Under the pieces are notes generated by a model, which worked only from the letters and a program-made list of their open reading frames with translations, was not told the DNA's origin and made no database searches. Position numbers and translations under genes: made by a program. Shown one piece after another: positions 1 to 7,810 of a stretch of DNA of 64,000 bases (position 1 is the stretch's first letter; each line of letters begins with the position of its first letter). The DNA comes from Sandaracinomonas limnophila (GTDB lineage Bacteria; Bacteroidota; Bacteroidia; Cytophagales; Spirosomataceae): assembly GCF_004005965.1 (NCBI RefSeq), contig NZ_SACY01000003.1, positions 310,001 through 374,000 of the forward strand. Direction: 5' to 3'.

Positions 1-1
1 A

Positions 2-436
2 GGAATGCACGATTGGGATGGAATTATGGTCAATCTGCCTATTTTTCCACTAAAAGATGGCAAGGTCATTATTGATAGAAACAAAGGCAAACATGCGGAA
101 ACTTGGTTTAGATCCTTACAAGTTTTTAGAGGTTACACCTTGGTTGAATGTTTACCGATAACAGGTCGTATGCACCAAATCAGAATTCACTTGACTTGCC
201 TAAAAGCTCCGATTGTATGTGATGAAATGTATGGTGGACATTATTTCTTTTTATCGGACATGAAAAAGAAATTTAACCTAAAAAAAGAAACGGAGGAATT
301 ACCACTCATGCGAAGAGTTGCTTTGCATGCTTACAGCTTAACCTTTAAATTAATGAATGGAGATGTAAAAGAAGTTATTGCTCCGTATCCAAAAGACTTC
401 AATGTATTGGTAAAGACATTGGAGAAGAATTCCTAA
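2..436 (+). CDS. RluA-family 23S rRNA/tRNA pseudouridine synthase, C-terminal part
   Basis: This is the C-terminal part of an RluA/RsuA-superfamily enzyme that isomerises uridine to pseudouridine in rRNA or tRNA; the gene enters the window already in frame. The segment GRMHQIRIHL (about 60 codons into the visible part) followed by PIVCDEMYGG is the hallmark C-terminal motif of RluA enzymes, where the Arg/His contact RNA. The catalytic HRLD aspartate motif would lie upstream, outside the window. The reading frame is open to the window edge, so the ATG at 5 need not be the real start. The subfamily (RluA, RluC or RluD) cannot be assigned from this fragment. A tRNA gene follows 11 bp downstream on the same strand. 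Confidence 0.88.
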   Translation, partial: GMHDWDGIMVNLPIFPLKDGKVIIDRNKGKHAETWFRSLQVFRGYTLVECLPITGRMHQIRIHLTCLKAPIVCDEMYGGHYFFLSDMKKKFNLKKETEELPLMRRVALHAYSLTFKLMNGDVKEVIAPYPKDFNVLVKTLEKNS

Positions 437-447
437 ATTTGTGCCCT

Positions 448-519
448 GGCCCCTTAGTTCAATGGATAGAATGTAGGTTTCCGGTACCTAAGATACAGGT
501 TCGATTCCTGTAGGGGCTA
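448..519 (+). tRNA. tRNA-Arg (anticodon CCG)
   Basis: A complete cloverleaf can be drawn by hand. The acceptor stem GGCCCCT (448-454) pairs with AGGGGCT (512-518), with one G-U pair. The D stem GTTC pairs with GAAT and the loop contains GG. The anticodon stem TAGGT pairs with ACCTA around the loop TTCCGGT, giving anticodon CCG at 481-483 (reads Arg CGG). The T stem ACAGG pairs with CCTGT around TTCGATT. The discriminator base is A519. CCA is not encoded, so it would be added after transcription. A tandem array of 7-bp repeats starts 5 bp downstream. Confidence 0.96.
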
Positions 520-524
520 CTTTA

Positions 525-566
525 AGTGAAAAGTGGAGAGTGAGGAGTGGTAAGTGACAAATGGAA
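525..566. repeat. Heptamer tandem array A (AGTGRNN x6)
   Basis: Six consecutive 7-bp units in exact register: AGTGAAA, AGTGGAG, AGTGAGG, AGTGGTA, AGTGACA, AATGGAA. The units are diverged but the first four bases are nearly invariant. The array occupies most of the gap between the tRNA-Arg gene and the next glycosyltransferase. It is the most degenerate of five heptamer arrays in the window. No coding or RNA function is visible. Confidence 0.75.
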
Positions 567-623
567 TGAGGACTTTATAGCTTAATCAAAGGTTTATCCT
601 ATCGAGATTTGTAAATTAGTTTT

Positions 624-1754
624 ATGAAAATTGGATTTGATGCGAAGCGACTTTTTTTAAACAATACAGGACTTGGAAATTATTCCAGGTTTGTTGTAGA
701 TTCTTTAGTAAAAAGTCACCCGGAAAATCAATACTTTTTATATACACCCAATACAAGAAAAAATAAAGGTACAGAACATTATTTTTCAACATCTAATGTT
801 CATATCATCCAACCAAAGGGACTTCTAAAATTCGGATTTTTAAAATCTATTTGGAGAACCTTTTTTATTTCTTTTGATACATCAGTAAAAGAATTAGACG
901 TTTTTCATGGATTAAGTCATGAATTACCATTGGGACTTCCTCCGAATGTAAAAAAAGTATTAACAGTCCATGATGTCATTTTTCTTCGATTTCCCGAATA
1001 TTTTCCGGTTATCGACCGTTTTTTTTACAAATTAAAATTGGCATCGGCCTGTGAAAAAGCCGATTTGATTATTGCCATTAGTGAAGAAACTAAAAAAGAT
1101 ATCATTGCATTTTTTCAAGTAGATGAAAGTAAAATACAAGTAATCTATCAAGGATGTAATGAGATATATTTCGACAAAGTTTCAGATGAGAGGAGAGCAA
1201 TCATCATGCAAAAATATAATTTGCCAGACAAATACATTTTAAATGTGGGCAGTATTGAGGAACGAAAAAATGTGGGTTTACTCATTGAGGCGCTTGCTCA
1301 AATTCCCGAAAATGATCGACCAGATATTGTTTTAATTGGAAAAAGAACTCCTTATACGCAAAAAGTAGAAAAATTAATTCAAAAATATAAGTTAGAAGCT
1401 AAAGTCCACATTTTACCTTTTATTAGTTTTGAAGATCTATCGGGCATTTATCAGCAAGCAAAATTATTTGCCTATACTTCAAAAGTTGAAGGATTTGGAA
1501 TCCCTATTTTGGAAGCTATGGTTTCAGAAATACCCGTATTAGTTCCTAAGGGATCTTGTTTCACAGAAGTGGTTGGTCCAGATGGGGTTTATTTTGAACC
1601 TGAAAACAGTTTAGATCTTGCAAATAAAATTCAGCATATATTAAAATCTGAAACTGCTGAATTAATAAGTTATCAAACTAATTACGCAAAGAGGTTTTTT
1701 GAAGATTCTCAGAAGAAATATTATAAGCTATTAGAGGATTTATTGAAAAAATAA
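624..1754 (+). CDS. Glycosyltransferase family 4 (GT-B fold)
   Basis: A 376-residue cytosolic GT4-type transferase that probably adds a sugar from a nucleotide-sugar donor to a cell-surface glycan. The N-terminal half begins MKIGFDAKR with a GLGNYSR glycine-rich acceptor-side loop. The C-terminal half carries ILNVGSIEERKN, typical of the GT4 donor domain, and EGFGIPILEAM, whose E-x7-E pattern contacts the nucleotide-sugar. The length is normal for the family. Donor and acceptor are unknown; the closest flavour is mannosyltransferase/WbaZ-like. It is convergent with an AraC-type regulator gene, only 8 bp apart, and the two gene ends form a shared hairpin. Confidence 0.9.
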   Translation: MKIGFDAKRLFLNNTGLGNYSRFVVDSLVKSHPENQYFLYTPNTRKNKGTEHYFSTSNVHIIQPKGLLKFGFLKSIWRTFFISFDTSVKELDVFHGLSHELPLGLPPNVKKVLTVHDVIFLRFPEYFPVIDRFFYKLKLASACEKADLIIAISEETKKDIIAFFQVDESKIQVIYQGCNEIYFDKVSDERRAIIMQKYNLPDKYILNVGSIEERKNVGLLIEALAQIPENDRPDIVLIGKRTPYTQKVEKLIQKYKLEAKVHILPFISFEDLSGIYQQAKLFAYTSKVEGFGIPILEAMVSEIPVLVPKGSCFTEVVGPDGVYFEPENSLDLANKIQHILKSETAELISYQTNYAKRFFEDSQKKYYKLLEDLLKK

Positions 1755-1773
1755 TTTTAGCATTATTTTTTCA
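1744..1773. terminator. Symmetric hairpin across two convergent gene ends
   Basis: TGAAAAAATAAT (1744-1755) is a perfect inverted copy of ATTATTTTTTCA (1762-1773), with a 6-nt loop. The stem contains both stop codons of the convergent genes. It would place a run of U at the 3' side on either strand, so it could work as a bidirectional terminator. The stem is almost all A-T, so stability is modest. The symmetry arises because both proteins end in Lys-Lys-stop. Confidence 0.5.
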
Positions 1774-2929
1774 TTTGAATTTTAAAATACTCTTTCGGTG
1801 AAATATTTTTCAACTTCTTAAAGGCTAAGTAAAAATTAGCTCTACTTCCAAAACCAACTTTAGAGCAAAGCCCCTCAATGGTATAATTTTTGGAATTAGA
1901 ACCATCTTTTAAAATCTCTTCTAAGTACTTAATTCTCCAGGTATTTACATAATCTTTAAAAGACAAATCCGTAAATTCCTTTATAATAGTAGAAATTTTT
2001 TTACTTGATAATTTCAAATCTGCGGCAATAATATTTTGATTAAAATCTGGATTTAAAAACATTTTTCTAGTGGCAAAATAATCATCAATTTTTTGATAAA
2101 TCATTTGACTTTCTTCTGAAAGTTCAGGTTTATTTTCAAGTTCCTTTTTTATATGAAAACTTTGAAGCACTAAACTTTTTAAAAGGATACCATCCAAAAG
2201 TTTTGGATTATAAATTAAAAATAAAACTAAAACAATGTAATCAATAATTTTAAATAAATCGGGCCAATTAAATATCAATTCATTTTCATAAGGGAAAATA
2301 AAAAAATAAAAATTAATGGAAATCGTAATGAATTTCAATCCAATATCGCCAACTAACCAATATATCAATAATCGATTTTTATGTTCTATTTTGATTCCAT
2401 TTACTTCAAAGAATCTTTTTAAACGAACCATCATCCAAATTAGATAAATGAAAAATTGAATTAAGCGAATTTTGGAATGTGTAGAACCACTCAGGACGTA
2501 AAAGGATTTAATAGGGTAAACTAATAATGAATTTTGCTGAATCATTTCTTTGAAAAATTCCATTTTCAATTCCCTACTACTAAAATAAACAGGAAGTAAT
2601 TCAATAAAATTTAAAATGAAAGGCAAAAAATGCAAAAGGTAAATGGGTTTGAATTTCTTATTCGGGAACAACATAAATTCCTGAAATAGGAAAGCCAATG
2701 GGAATAACAAATAAACGAAAGGAGAGCTCACTCGATACAAATGAGGGAATTTCATCATCCATTCGGGAGTACTGAAAAAAGAAAGAAGGATAAGCCCTGT
2801 TAATATGAGCAGGTTTAATCCGAGAATTTTAGTTGCAACTAAGCCTTTTTGAAAAATTAATTTTATTCCAAAAATTAAGAACAAAAGGCTAATTCCAAAA
2901 TGAAATAAATTATATAAAATTGCATCCAT
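1763..2929 (-). CDS. Membrane-anchored AraC-family transcriptional regulator
   Basis: A predicted integral-membrane regulator. The first ~250 residues are strongly hydrophobic with about six or seven transmembrane segments. The last ~100 residues form an AraC/XylS-type double helix-turn-helix, visible in the stretches NIIAADLKLSSKKIS and LCSKVGFGSRANFYLAFKK followed by ISPKEY. This 7TM-like plus AraC layout occurs repeatedly in Bacteroidota; the N-terminal half presumably senses a signal in or at the membrane. I place the start at ATG 2929, 30 bp after the upstream glycosyltransferase stop. An in-frame TTG at 2980 would add 17 residues and overlap that gene. It is probably cotranscribed with the GT2 gene upstream. 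Ligand and targets are unknown. Confidence 0.82.
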   Translation of the reverse strand: MDAILYNLFHFGISLLFLIFGIKLIFQKGLVATKILGLNLLILTGLILLSFFSTPEWMMKFPHLYRVSSPFVYLLFPLAFLFQEFMLFPNKKFKPIYLLHFLPFILNFIELLPVYFSSRELKMEFFKEMIQQNSLLVYPIKSFYVLSGSTHSKIRLIQFFIYLIWMMVRLKRFFEVNGIKIEHKNRLLIYWLVGDIGLKFITISINFYFFIFPYENELIFNWPDLFKIIDYIVLVLFLIYNPKLLDGILLKSLVLQSFHIKKELENKPELSEESQMIYQKIDDYFATRKMFLNPDFNQNIIAADLKLSSKKISTIIKEFTDLSFKDYVNTWRIKYLEEILKDGSNSKNYTIEGLCSKVGFGSRANFYLAFKKLKNISPKEYFKIQMKK

Positions 2930-2958
2930 ATTGGAATTTAAAAAAGAAGTAAGATAAT

Positions 2959-3690
2959 TTAATTTGAACTGGTCATCCAAATCTTACTAAAGTTAAACAA
3001 TTCTGTTACAATTGTTTTCAATTTCATACTGGAAAAATGTACACCTTCTCTTACTTGCACATAAATCCAATCTGTTTTTACTTCGTGTGCCTTTGAAGCC
3101 AACACCAAAAACTCCATATCAAACAAAAAAGCATTGATTTGAGTTTTCAAAAATATGGATTTTCCCTTTTGATTAAATCCTTTCAAACCAGATTGCGTAT
3201 CCTTTACCTTTAATTTTGGAAAAAACAGATAGTTCATCAACTTAAGACTGAGTGAGAAAATCTTTCTCCTCATTGGCAATTGATCATAATATTGTTCATC
3301 CCTAACTCCTACCACAATGTCGGATTCTCTAGACTTTAATTTATCCAACATATCCCATGCATTTTCTAAAATATAAGGATAATCAAAATCAGTATAGATG
3401 ATAAATTCCGATTGACAATTCTTCATTGCTTCCCGCAATGCTGCCCCTTTCCCCTGATTGATGGGCAATTCTAAATAAATAAATTTTTGAATTTTACTTT
3501 TTAAAAAATCTATTTCGGAAACATGAATTCCATGAGAGCTGCCATCGTTGACCAAGTAAAGCGTAATTTCAAATTCCTCCTGAATTGGTTTTTGAAAAGC
3601 TGAAAAATAAAACCACAAATCTTCTGCCCATCCTTTTTTGGGATTGTAAATTGGATGTACCAGATCTAAAGTCAATTTGGAATTTTTCAT
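2959..3690 (-). CDS. Glycosyltransferase family 2 (dolichol-phosphate-mannose synthase-like)
   Basis: A GT-A-fold transferase of the GT2/DPM1-like type, likely moving a sugar from a nucleotide-sugar to a polyprenyl phosphate or another acceptor at the inner membrane. With the start at 3690, VNDGS (residues 47-51), INQGKGAALREA (77-88) and the TDFDY acidic metal/nucleotide site (100-104) match the family. GLKGFN further on is also typical. At 243 residues it has only the catalytic domain and no C-terminal membrane helices. An upstream in-frame ATG at 3717 lies inside a heptamer repeat array, and a -7 box at 3702-3709 sits between the two ATGs, so I prefer 3690. An AraC-type regulator follows on the same strand. 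Confidence 0.86.
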   Translation of the reverse strand: MKNSKLTLDLVHPIYNPKKGWAEDLWFYFSAFQKPIQEEFEITLYLVNDGSSHGIHVSEIDFLKSKIQKFIYLELPINQGKGAALREAMKNCQSEFIIYTDFDYPYILENAWDMLDKLKSRESDIVVGVRDEQYYDQLPMRRKIFSLSLKLMNYLFFPKLKVKDTQSGLKGFNQKGKSIFLKTQINAFLFDMEFLVLASKAHEVKTDWIYVQVREGVHFSSMKLKTIVTELFNFSKIWMTSSN

Positions 3691-3701
3691 TATTGTCGAC
3701 A

Positions 3702-3709
3702 CAAATTTA
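3702..3709 (-). promoter_or_regulatory. Candidate Bacteroidota -7 promoter box (TAAATTTG)
   Basis: The minus-strand octamer TAAATTTG matches the Bacteroidota sigma-ABfr consensus TAnnTTTG exactly and ends 11 bp before the proposed ATG of the GT2 gene. No TTG is seen at the -33 distance. An octamer with six fixed bases occurs by chance about once per 1-2 kb in such AT-rich DNA, so this is suggestive only. Confidence 0.4.
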
Positions 3710-3712
3710 TCA

Positions 3713-3781
3713 TTCATAATTCATAATTCATAACTCATACTTCGACAAGCTCATGAACCATTCATAATTCATAATTCATAA
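3713..3781. repeat. Heptamer tandem array B (TTCATAA) with a 20-bp inset
   Basis: Three exact TTCATAA units (3713-3733) and a diverged CTCATAC unit are followed by a 20-bp interruption (3741-3760, TTCGACAAGCTCATGAACCA). Three more exact TTCATAA units follow (3761-3781). The unit is the reverse complement of TTATGAA, the same family as array E. It lies in the divergent gap between the GT2 gene and the uxuA-GH67 gene. The inset carries TTCGACAAGCTCA, which resembles an intergenic motif I recall from many bacterial genomes; that link is from memory only. Confidence 0.85.
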
Positions 3782-3861
3782 TTATAAATAGTTTTGATTA
3801 GAAATTAGATTTTCGAATCTTTATAGAATAATTAAAATTGTAAACCTATTTAAATTCAACT

Positions 3862-6800
3862 ATGATTCACACCATGCGATGGTTTGGTCCTAATGACCCA
3901 GTTTCCTTGATGGATATTCGTCAGGCGGGTTGTACGGGAGTAGTTTCTGCACTTCATCAAATTCCTGTAGGAGATGTTTGGACAAAAGATGCCATTCAAG
4001 AACGAATTCAAATCATCGAAGCTGGCAATAAAGATTGGTCGGATTTAAATTGGTTGGTCGTAGAAAGTTTACCGGTTCATGAAGACATCAAAAAAGGTTT
4101 ACCAAGTCGCGAAAAATACATTGAAAATTATAAAATTAGCCTACAAAATTTAGCCGATTGCGGTATAAAAACAGTCTGCTATAACTTTATGCCCGTTTTA
4201 GATTGGTCTAGAACCAAACTATTTTATGAACTTGAAAACGGCGCAACTGCGCTTCGTTTTGTGTGGGTGGATTTTTCCATTTTTGATTTGTTTATTCTCA
4301 AACGTCCAGACGCGGCATCAGACTACACAGAGGAAGTGCAAAAAGCTGCTTTGGAACGATTTGAAAAAATGAGTCAAGTCGAAATTGATGAGCTGAAAAA
4401 TACGGCTTTATTAGGTTTACCAGGCTCCAACGAAGCCTTTCATCTAGAAAATTTCCAAAGTTTATTAGACAATTACAAAGAAATTGGCGCGAAAGAATTA
4501 GAAGAAAATTTGCATTATTTCATACAATCCATTGCTCCTTTTGCAGAAGAATTAGGCATCAAATTATGTATCCATCCCGATGACCCTCCTTTTCCCTTAT
4601 TGGGACTTCCTCGCGTAGTGAGCACCGAAAAAAACTTAGCCGATTTAATGGATGCTTCTCCGGTGAATGCCAATGGAATCACTTTTTGCACCGGCTCTTT
4701 GGGAGTGCGTGCCGATAATGATTTACCGCAAATGATTCGTCGATTTGGCGATCGAATCCATTTTGTCCATTTAAGAGCTACCAAAAGAGAACAAGATAAT
4801 CCGCTCATTTTCCATGAAGCAGACCATTTGACCGGAGATGTACCTATGGTAGAGGTCATTAAAGAAATTGTTACTTTAGAAAAAATAACGCAAAAACAAT
4901 TGCCTATGCGACCAGACCACGGACATCAGATGTTAGATGATTTGCATAAAAAAACATATCCAGGCTATACGGGCATAGGTCGTTTAAAAGGTTTGGCAGA
5001 ATTGCGGGGGGTAGAACTAGCGGTTAGGTCGATGTTAACTCTTTTGCTTTTCTTTTGCTTTAATCTACGTGCAGATGATGGGTATCGACTTTGGTTGAAG
5101 TATGATAAATCGGCTCAGCCACAAAAATATGTTTCTGTTTCCCGTAAAATCGTAAATAATTTTGGACCATCTGAAGTAATTCAAACAGCTGAAAAAGAAT
5201 TACTCAATGGTTTAAACGGTATGCTGGGAAAAGACAATTCAAGCCCCAACTCAAAAAATATTTTGTTTGAAAAAAATCCAGCAATTGCCAATCAAGGCTT
5301 CAAAATAGAATTACTTTCGAACAAAATTAGCATCCAAGCGTCTGAACCCAATGGGATTTTATATGGAGTTTTTGCCTTTTTGAGACAAATTCAACAGGAA
5401 GAAAATTTACATTCTAAAACATCTATACCCAAGATACAATTACGGATGTTGAATCATTGGGACAATGTATTGGGAACAATCGAGCGTGGCTATGCAGGAT
5501 CCTCCTTGTGGAAATGGTATGAATTACCAGAAACAATTGATCCACGTTACACTGAATATGCTCGAGCAAATGCTTCTATTGGCATTAATGCGGTGGCAAT
5601 TAACAATGTGAATGCTAGTGCTAGATTTTTAACCCCAGAATATTTATCAAAAGTTAAGGCACTTGCCGATGTTTTCAGAAAATACGGAATTAAGGTGTAC
5701 CTATCTTTAAATTTTGCCTCACCTAAAATTTTAGGAAAATTAAAAACCTCAGATCCCTTAGATCCACAAGTTAGACAGTGGTGGAAAGATAAAACAAAAG
5801 AAGTGTATCAATACATGCCCGATTTTGGTGGGTTTTTAGTTAAAGCCAATTCAGAAGGCGAGCCTGGTCCACAAGAATATGGTAGAACCCATGCCGATGG
5901 CGCAAATATGTTAGCAGAGGCCATTTCACCATTTGGTGGAAAGGTTATTTGGCGTGCATTTGTGTACAGCCCAAACCCAAATGGGGACCGATTCAAAGAA
6001 GCATTCAATGAATTTAAACCTCTAGACGGACAATTTGCAAAAAATGTAATTGTACAAGTTAAAAATGGACCAATTGACTTCCAGCCGCGAGAGCCCTTCC
6101 ATCCCCTATTTGGCGCAATGCCAAAAACCCCATTGGGCTTAGAATTTCAAATAACTCAGGAATATTTAGGTTTCTCAACCAATCTATTTTACCAATCGGT
6201 TCTGTTCAAGGAAACACTTGATGCAGACACCTATTCGAAAGGTAAAGGATCAACTGTTGCCAAAGAAATATCTATGATTGCTGGAGTAGCTAATACGGGT
6301 TCAGACAGAAACTGGACCGGACATTTGATGTCGCAAGCCAACTGGTATGCATTTGGCAGATTGGCTTGGGATTATGAGTTGAGTTCGGAAAAAATTGCTC
6401 AAGAATGGACAAAAATGAGTTTAACAAAAAATGAAAAATCTGTCCAAACCATTGAAAATATGTTGATGAAATCGAGAGAAACCTATGTAAATTTCACAAC
6501 ACCTTTGGGCTTACATCACATCATGGGGCAATCGATCCACTGGGGACCAGAGCCTTGGTTGACAAGAAGTCAGCGACCAGATTGGACTTCTATTTATTAC
6601 CACCGAGCAGATAGTTTAGGACTTGGATTTAACCGAAAAGAATCTGGAAGCGCTGCTTTGAGTTTGTACCATCCGGAAGTTCAAAAACAATGGGCTGACC
6701 CCAAAACTACCGATTTGAAATTTTTGCTTTGGTTCCATCATGTGGCCTGGAATGAAAAACTGAGTAGCGGAAGAACTCTTTGGAATGAACTTTGTTTTCG

Positions 6801-7050
6801 ATATTATACGGGTGTAGAAGAAGTAAGACAATTGCAAAAAGATTGGGAATCTGTAAAAGGAACGGTTGATGAGGAAATTTTCAATGATGTAAAAGGTCGA
6901 TTAGCTGTTCAACACAGAGAGGCTTCAAATTGGCGAGATGCTTGCTTGTTGTATTTTCAAACTTTTTCAAAAATGCCTATCCCATACGAGGCGCCCAAGA
7001 GAAGCTTGGCAGAGATGAAAAAATTAGTAGAAATTTATCAATTAAAATAA
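3862..7050 (+). CDS. uxuA: Mannonate dehydratase (UxuA) joined in frame to GH67 alpha-glucuronidase
   Basis: One open frame of 1062 codons encodes two enzymes of glucuronate use. Residues 1 to ~388 are D-mannonate dehydratase (mannonate to 2-keto-3-deoxygluconate): RWFGPNDPVSL near the start, CIHPDDPP (from 236), FCTGSLG (from 275) and MRPDHGHQ (from 349) are family metal/substrate motifs. It ends at the usual ELRGVEL. Residues 391-1062 are a GH67 alpha-glucuronidase, which removes (methyl)glucuronate from xylan oligosaccharides. The motifs are ANSEGEPGP (from 662), NGPIDFQ with D739, and ITQEYLG with E767; their 28-residue spacing equals the catalytic D365/E393 pair I recall for the Cellvibrio enzyme. 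Between them lies MLTLLLFFCFNLRA, which looks like the GH67 signal peptide, now internal. A TAG at 5025-5027 in another frame, just before ATG 5032, suggests two original genes merged by an indel or a sequence error. Neighbours are SDR and hexuronate transporter genes. Confidence 0.9.
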   Translation: MIHTMRWFGPNDPVSLMDIRQAGCTGVVSALHQIPVGDVWTKDAIQERIQIIEAGNKDWSDLNWLVVESLPVHEDIKKGLPSREKYIENYKISLQNLADCGIKTVCYNFMPVLDWSRTKLFYELENGATALRFVWVDFSIFDLFILKRPDAASDYTEEVQKAALERFEKMSQVEIDELKNTALLGLPGSNEAFHLENFQSLLDNYKEIGAKELEENLHYFIQSIAPFAEELGIKLCIHPDDPPFPLLGLPRVVSTEKNLADLMDASPVNANGITFCTGSLGVRADNDLPQMIRRFGDRIHFVHLRATKREQDNPLIFHEADHLTGDVPMVEVIKEIVTLEKITQKQLPMRPDHGHQMLDDLHKKTYPGYTGIGRLKGLAELRGVELAVRSMLTLLLFFCFNLRADDGYRLWLKYDKSAQPQKYVSVSRKIVNNFGPSEVIQTAEKELLNGLNGMLGKDNSSPNSKNILFEKNPAIANQGFKIELLSNKISIQASEPNGILYGVFAFLRQIQQEENLHSKTSIPKIQLRMLNHWDNVLGTIERGYAGSSLWKWYELPETIDPRYTEYARANASIGINAVAINNVNASARFLTPEYLSKVKALADVFRKYGIKVYLSLNFASPKILGKLKTSDPLDPQVRQWWKDKTKEVYQYMPDFGGFLVKANSEGEPGPQEYGRTHADGANMLAEAISPFGGKVIWRAFVYSPNPNGDRFKEAFNEFKPLDGQFAKNVIVQVKNGPIDFQPREPFHPLFGAMPKTPLGLEFQITQEYLGFSTNLFYQSVLFKETLDADTYSKGKGSTVAKEISMIAGVANTGSDRNWTGHLMSQANWYAFGRLAWDYELSSEKIAQEWTKMSLTKNEKSVQTIENMLMKSRETYVNFTTPLGLHHIMGQSIHWGPEPWLTRSQRPDWTSIYYHRADSLGLGFNRKESGSAALSLYHPEVQKQWADPKTTDLKFLLWFHHVAWNEKLSSGRTLWNELCFRYYTGVEEVRQLQKDWESVKGTVDEEIFNDVKGRLAVQHREASNWRDACLLYFQTFSKMPIPYEAPKRSLAEMKKLVEIYQLK

Positions 7051-7051
7051 T

Positions 7052-7810
7052 ATGAATAACCCATTTTCATTAGAAGGAAAAGTAGCCCTGATTACTGGCG
7101 GAGGAACTGGCATTGGTTTAGATATGGCCAAATGTTTTGTACAATCAGGTGCGACTGTGATCATTACTGGAAGAAGAGAAGAGGTATTAAAAGAAGCGAT
7201 AGCTGAAATTGGTTCCAATACACATTATGTGGTAAATGATGTAAGTGATTTGAGCCAAACAAAAACCTTAGTGGAAATTATACTTGCAAAATTTGGAAAG
7301 ATTGATGTCTTAGTCAATAATGCAGGTATCAACATGAAAAAACATGCGGTGGAGGTATCTGACGAAGATTTTTCCAGAATAATTCAAACGAATTTAAATG
7401 CAGTTTTTGCCTTAACAAGAGAAGTTGGCAAGCACATGTTGGAAAGAAAATCGGGGTCTATTATTATGATATCCTCCATGGCAGCCTATTATGGAATTGA
7501 CCGAGTGGCGGCCTATGCTTCATCTAAAACAGGTATATATGGTTTGGTAAGAGTCTTGGCTTCAGAATGGTCACAATATGGACTTCGAGTAAATGCCATA
7601 GCACCTGGATTCATTGAAACTGCCATGAGCAGAACAGCCATGAATTCGGATCCTGACAGAAAACATAAGGCAATGGACAGAACTCCGGCAGGGCATTTTG
7701 GAAAGCCTGAAGATGTAGCCTGGGCGGCAGTATATTTAGCCTCGGATGCTTCAAGTTATGTAACAGGTGTTTCTTTGCCAGTAGATGGCGGTAATTCAAT
7801 CGGATTTTAA
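7052..7810 (+). CDS. SDR-family oxidoreductase, probably fructuronate/mannonate reductase
   Basis: A 252-residue classical short-chain dehydrogenase. TGGGTGIG (15-22) binds NAD(P), NNAGI is the structural motif, and S-x-Y155-x3-K159 (in YASSK) is the catalytic set. APGFIETAM and a C-terminal PVDGG complete the family pattern. It starts 2 bp after the uxuA-GH67 stop and ends directly at the ATG of the MFS carrier, so the three are surely one operon. In this context the likely reaction is fructuronate to mannonate, replacing the classical UxuB, and feeding mannonate to UxuA. SDRs of this type also include gluconate 5-dehydrogenase and KduD-like enzymes, so the substrate is inferred from neighbours only. 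Confidence 0.88.
   Translation: MNNPFSLEGKVALITGGGTGIGLDMAKCFVQSGATVIITGRREEVLKEAIAEIGSNTHYVVNDVSDLSQTKTLVEIILAKFGKIDVLVNNAGINMKKHAVEVSDEDFSRIIQTNLNAVFALTREVGKHMLERKSGSIIMISSMAAYYGIDRVAAYASSKTGIYGLVRVLASEWSQYGLRVNAIAPGFIETAMSRTAMNSDPDRKHKAMDRTPAGHFGKPEDVAWAAVYLASDASSYVTGVSLPVDGGNSIGF

Noticed and set aside
448-566. tRNA-associated integration site (attachment site) at the tRNA-Arg
   Set aside because: There is no duplicated tRNA 3' end and no integrase or phage gene nearby; the downstream repeat is a heptamer array.
4515-4859. Minus-strand frame of 114 codons inside uxuA
   Set aside because: It lies wholly within the strongly conserved UxuA coding region, has no recognisable motif or start context, and reads as a shadow frame.
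5808-6008. Short minus-strand frame inside the GH67 region
   Set aside because: It overlaps the conserved catalytic region of GH67 and shows no independent features.
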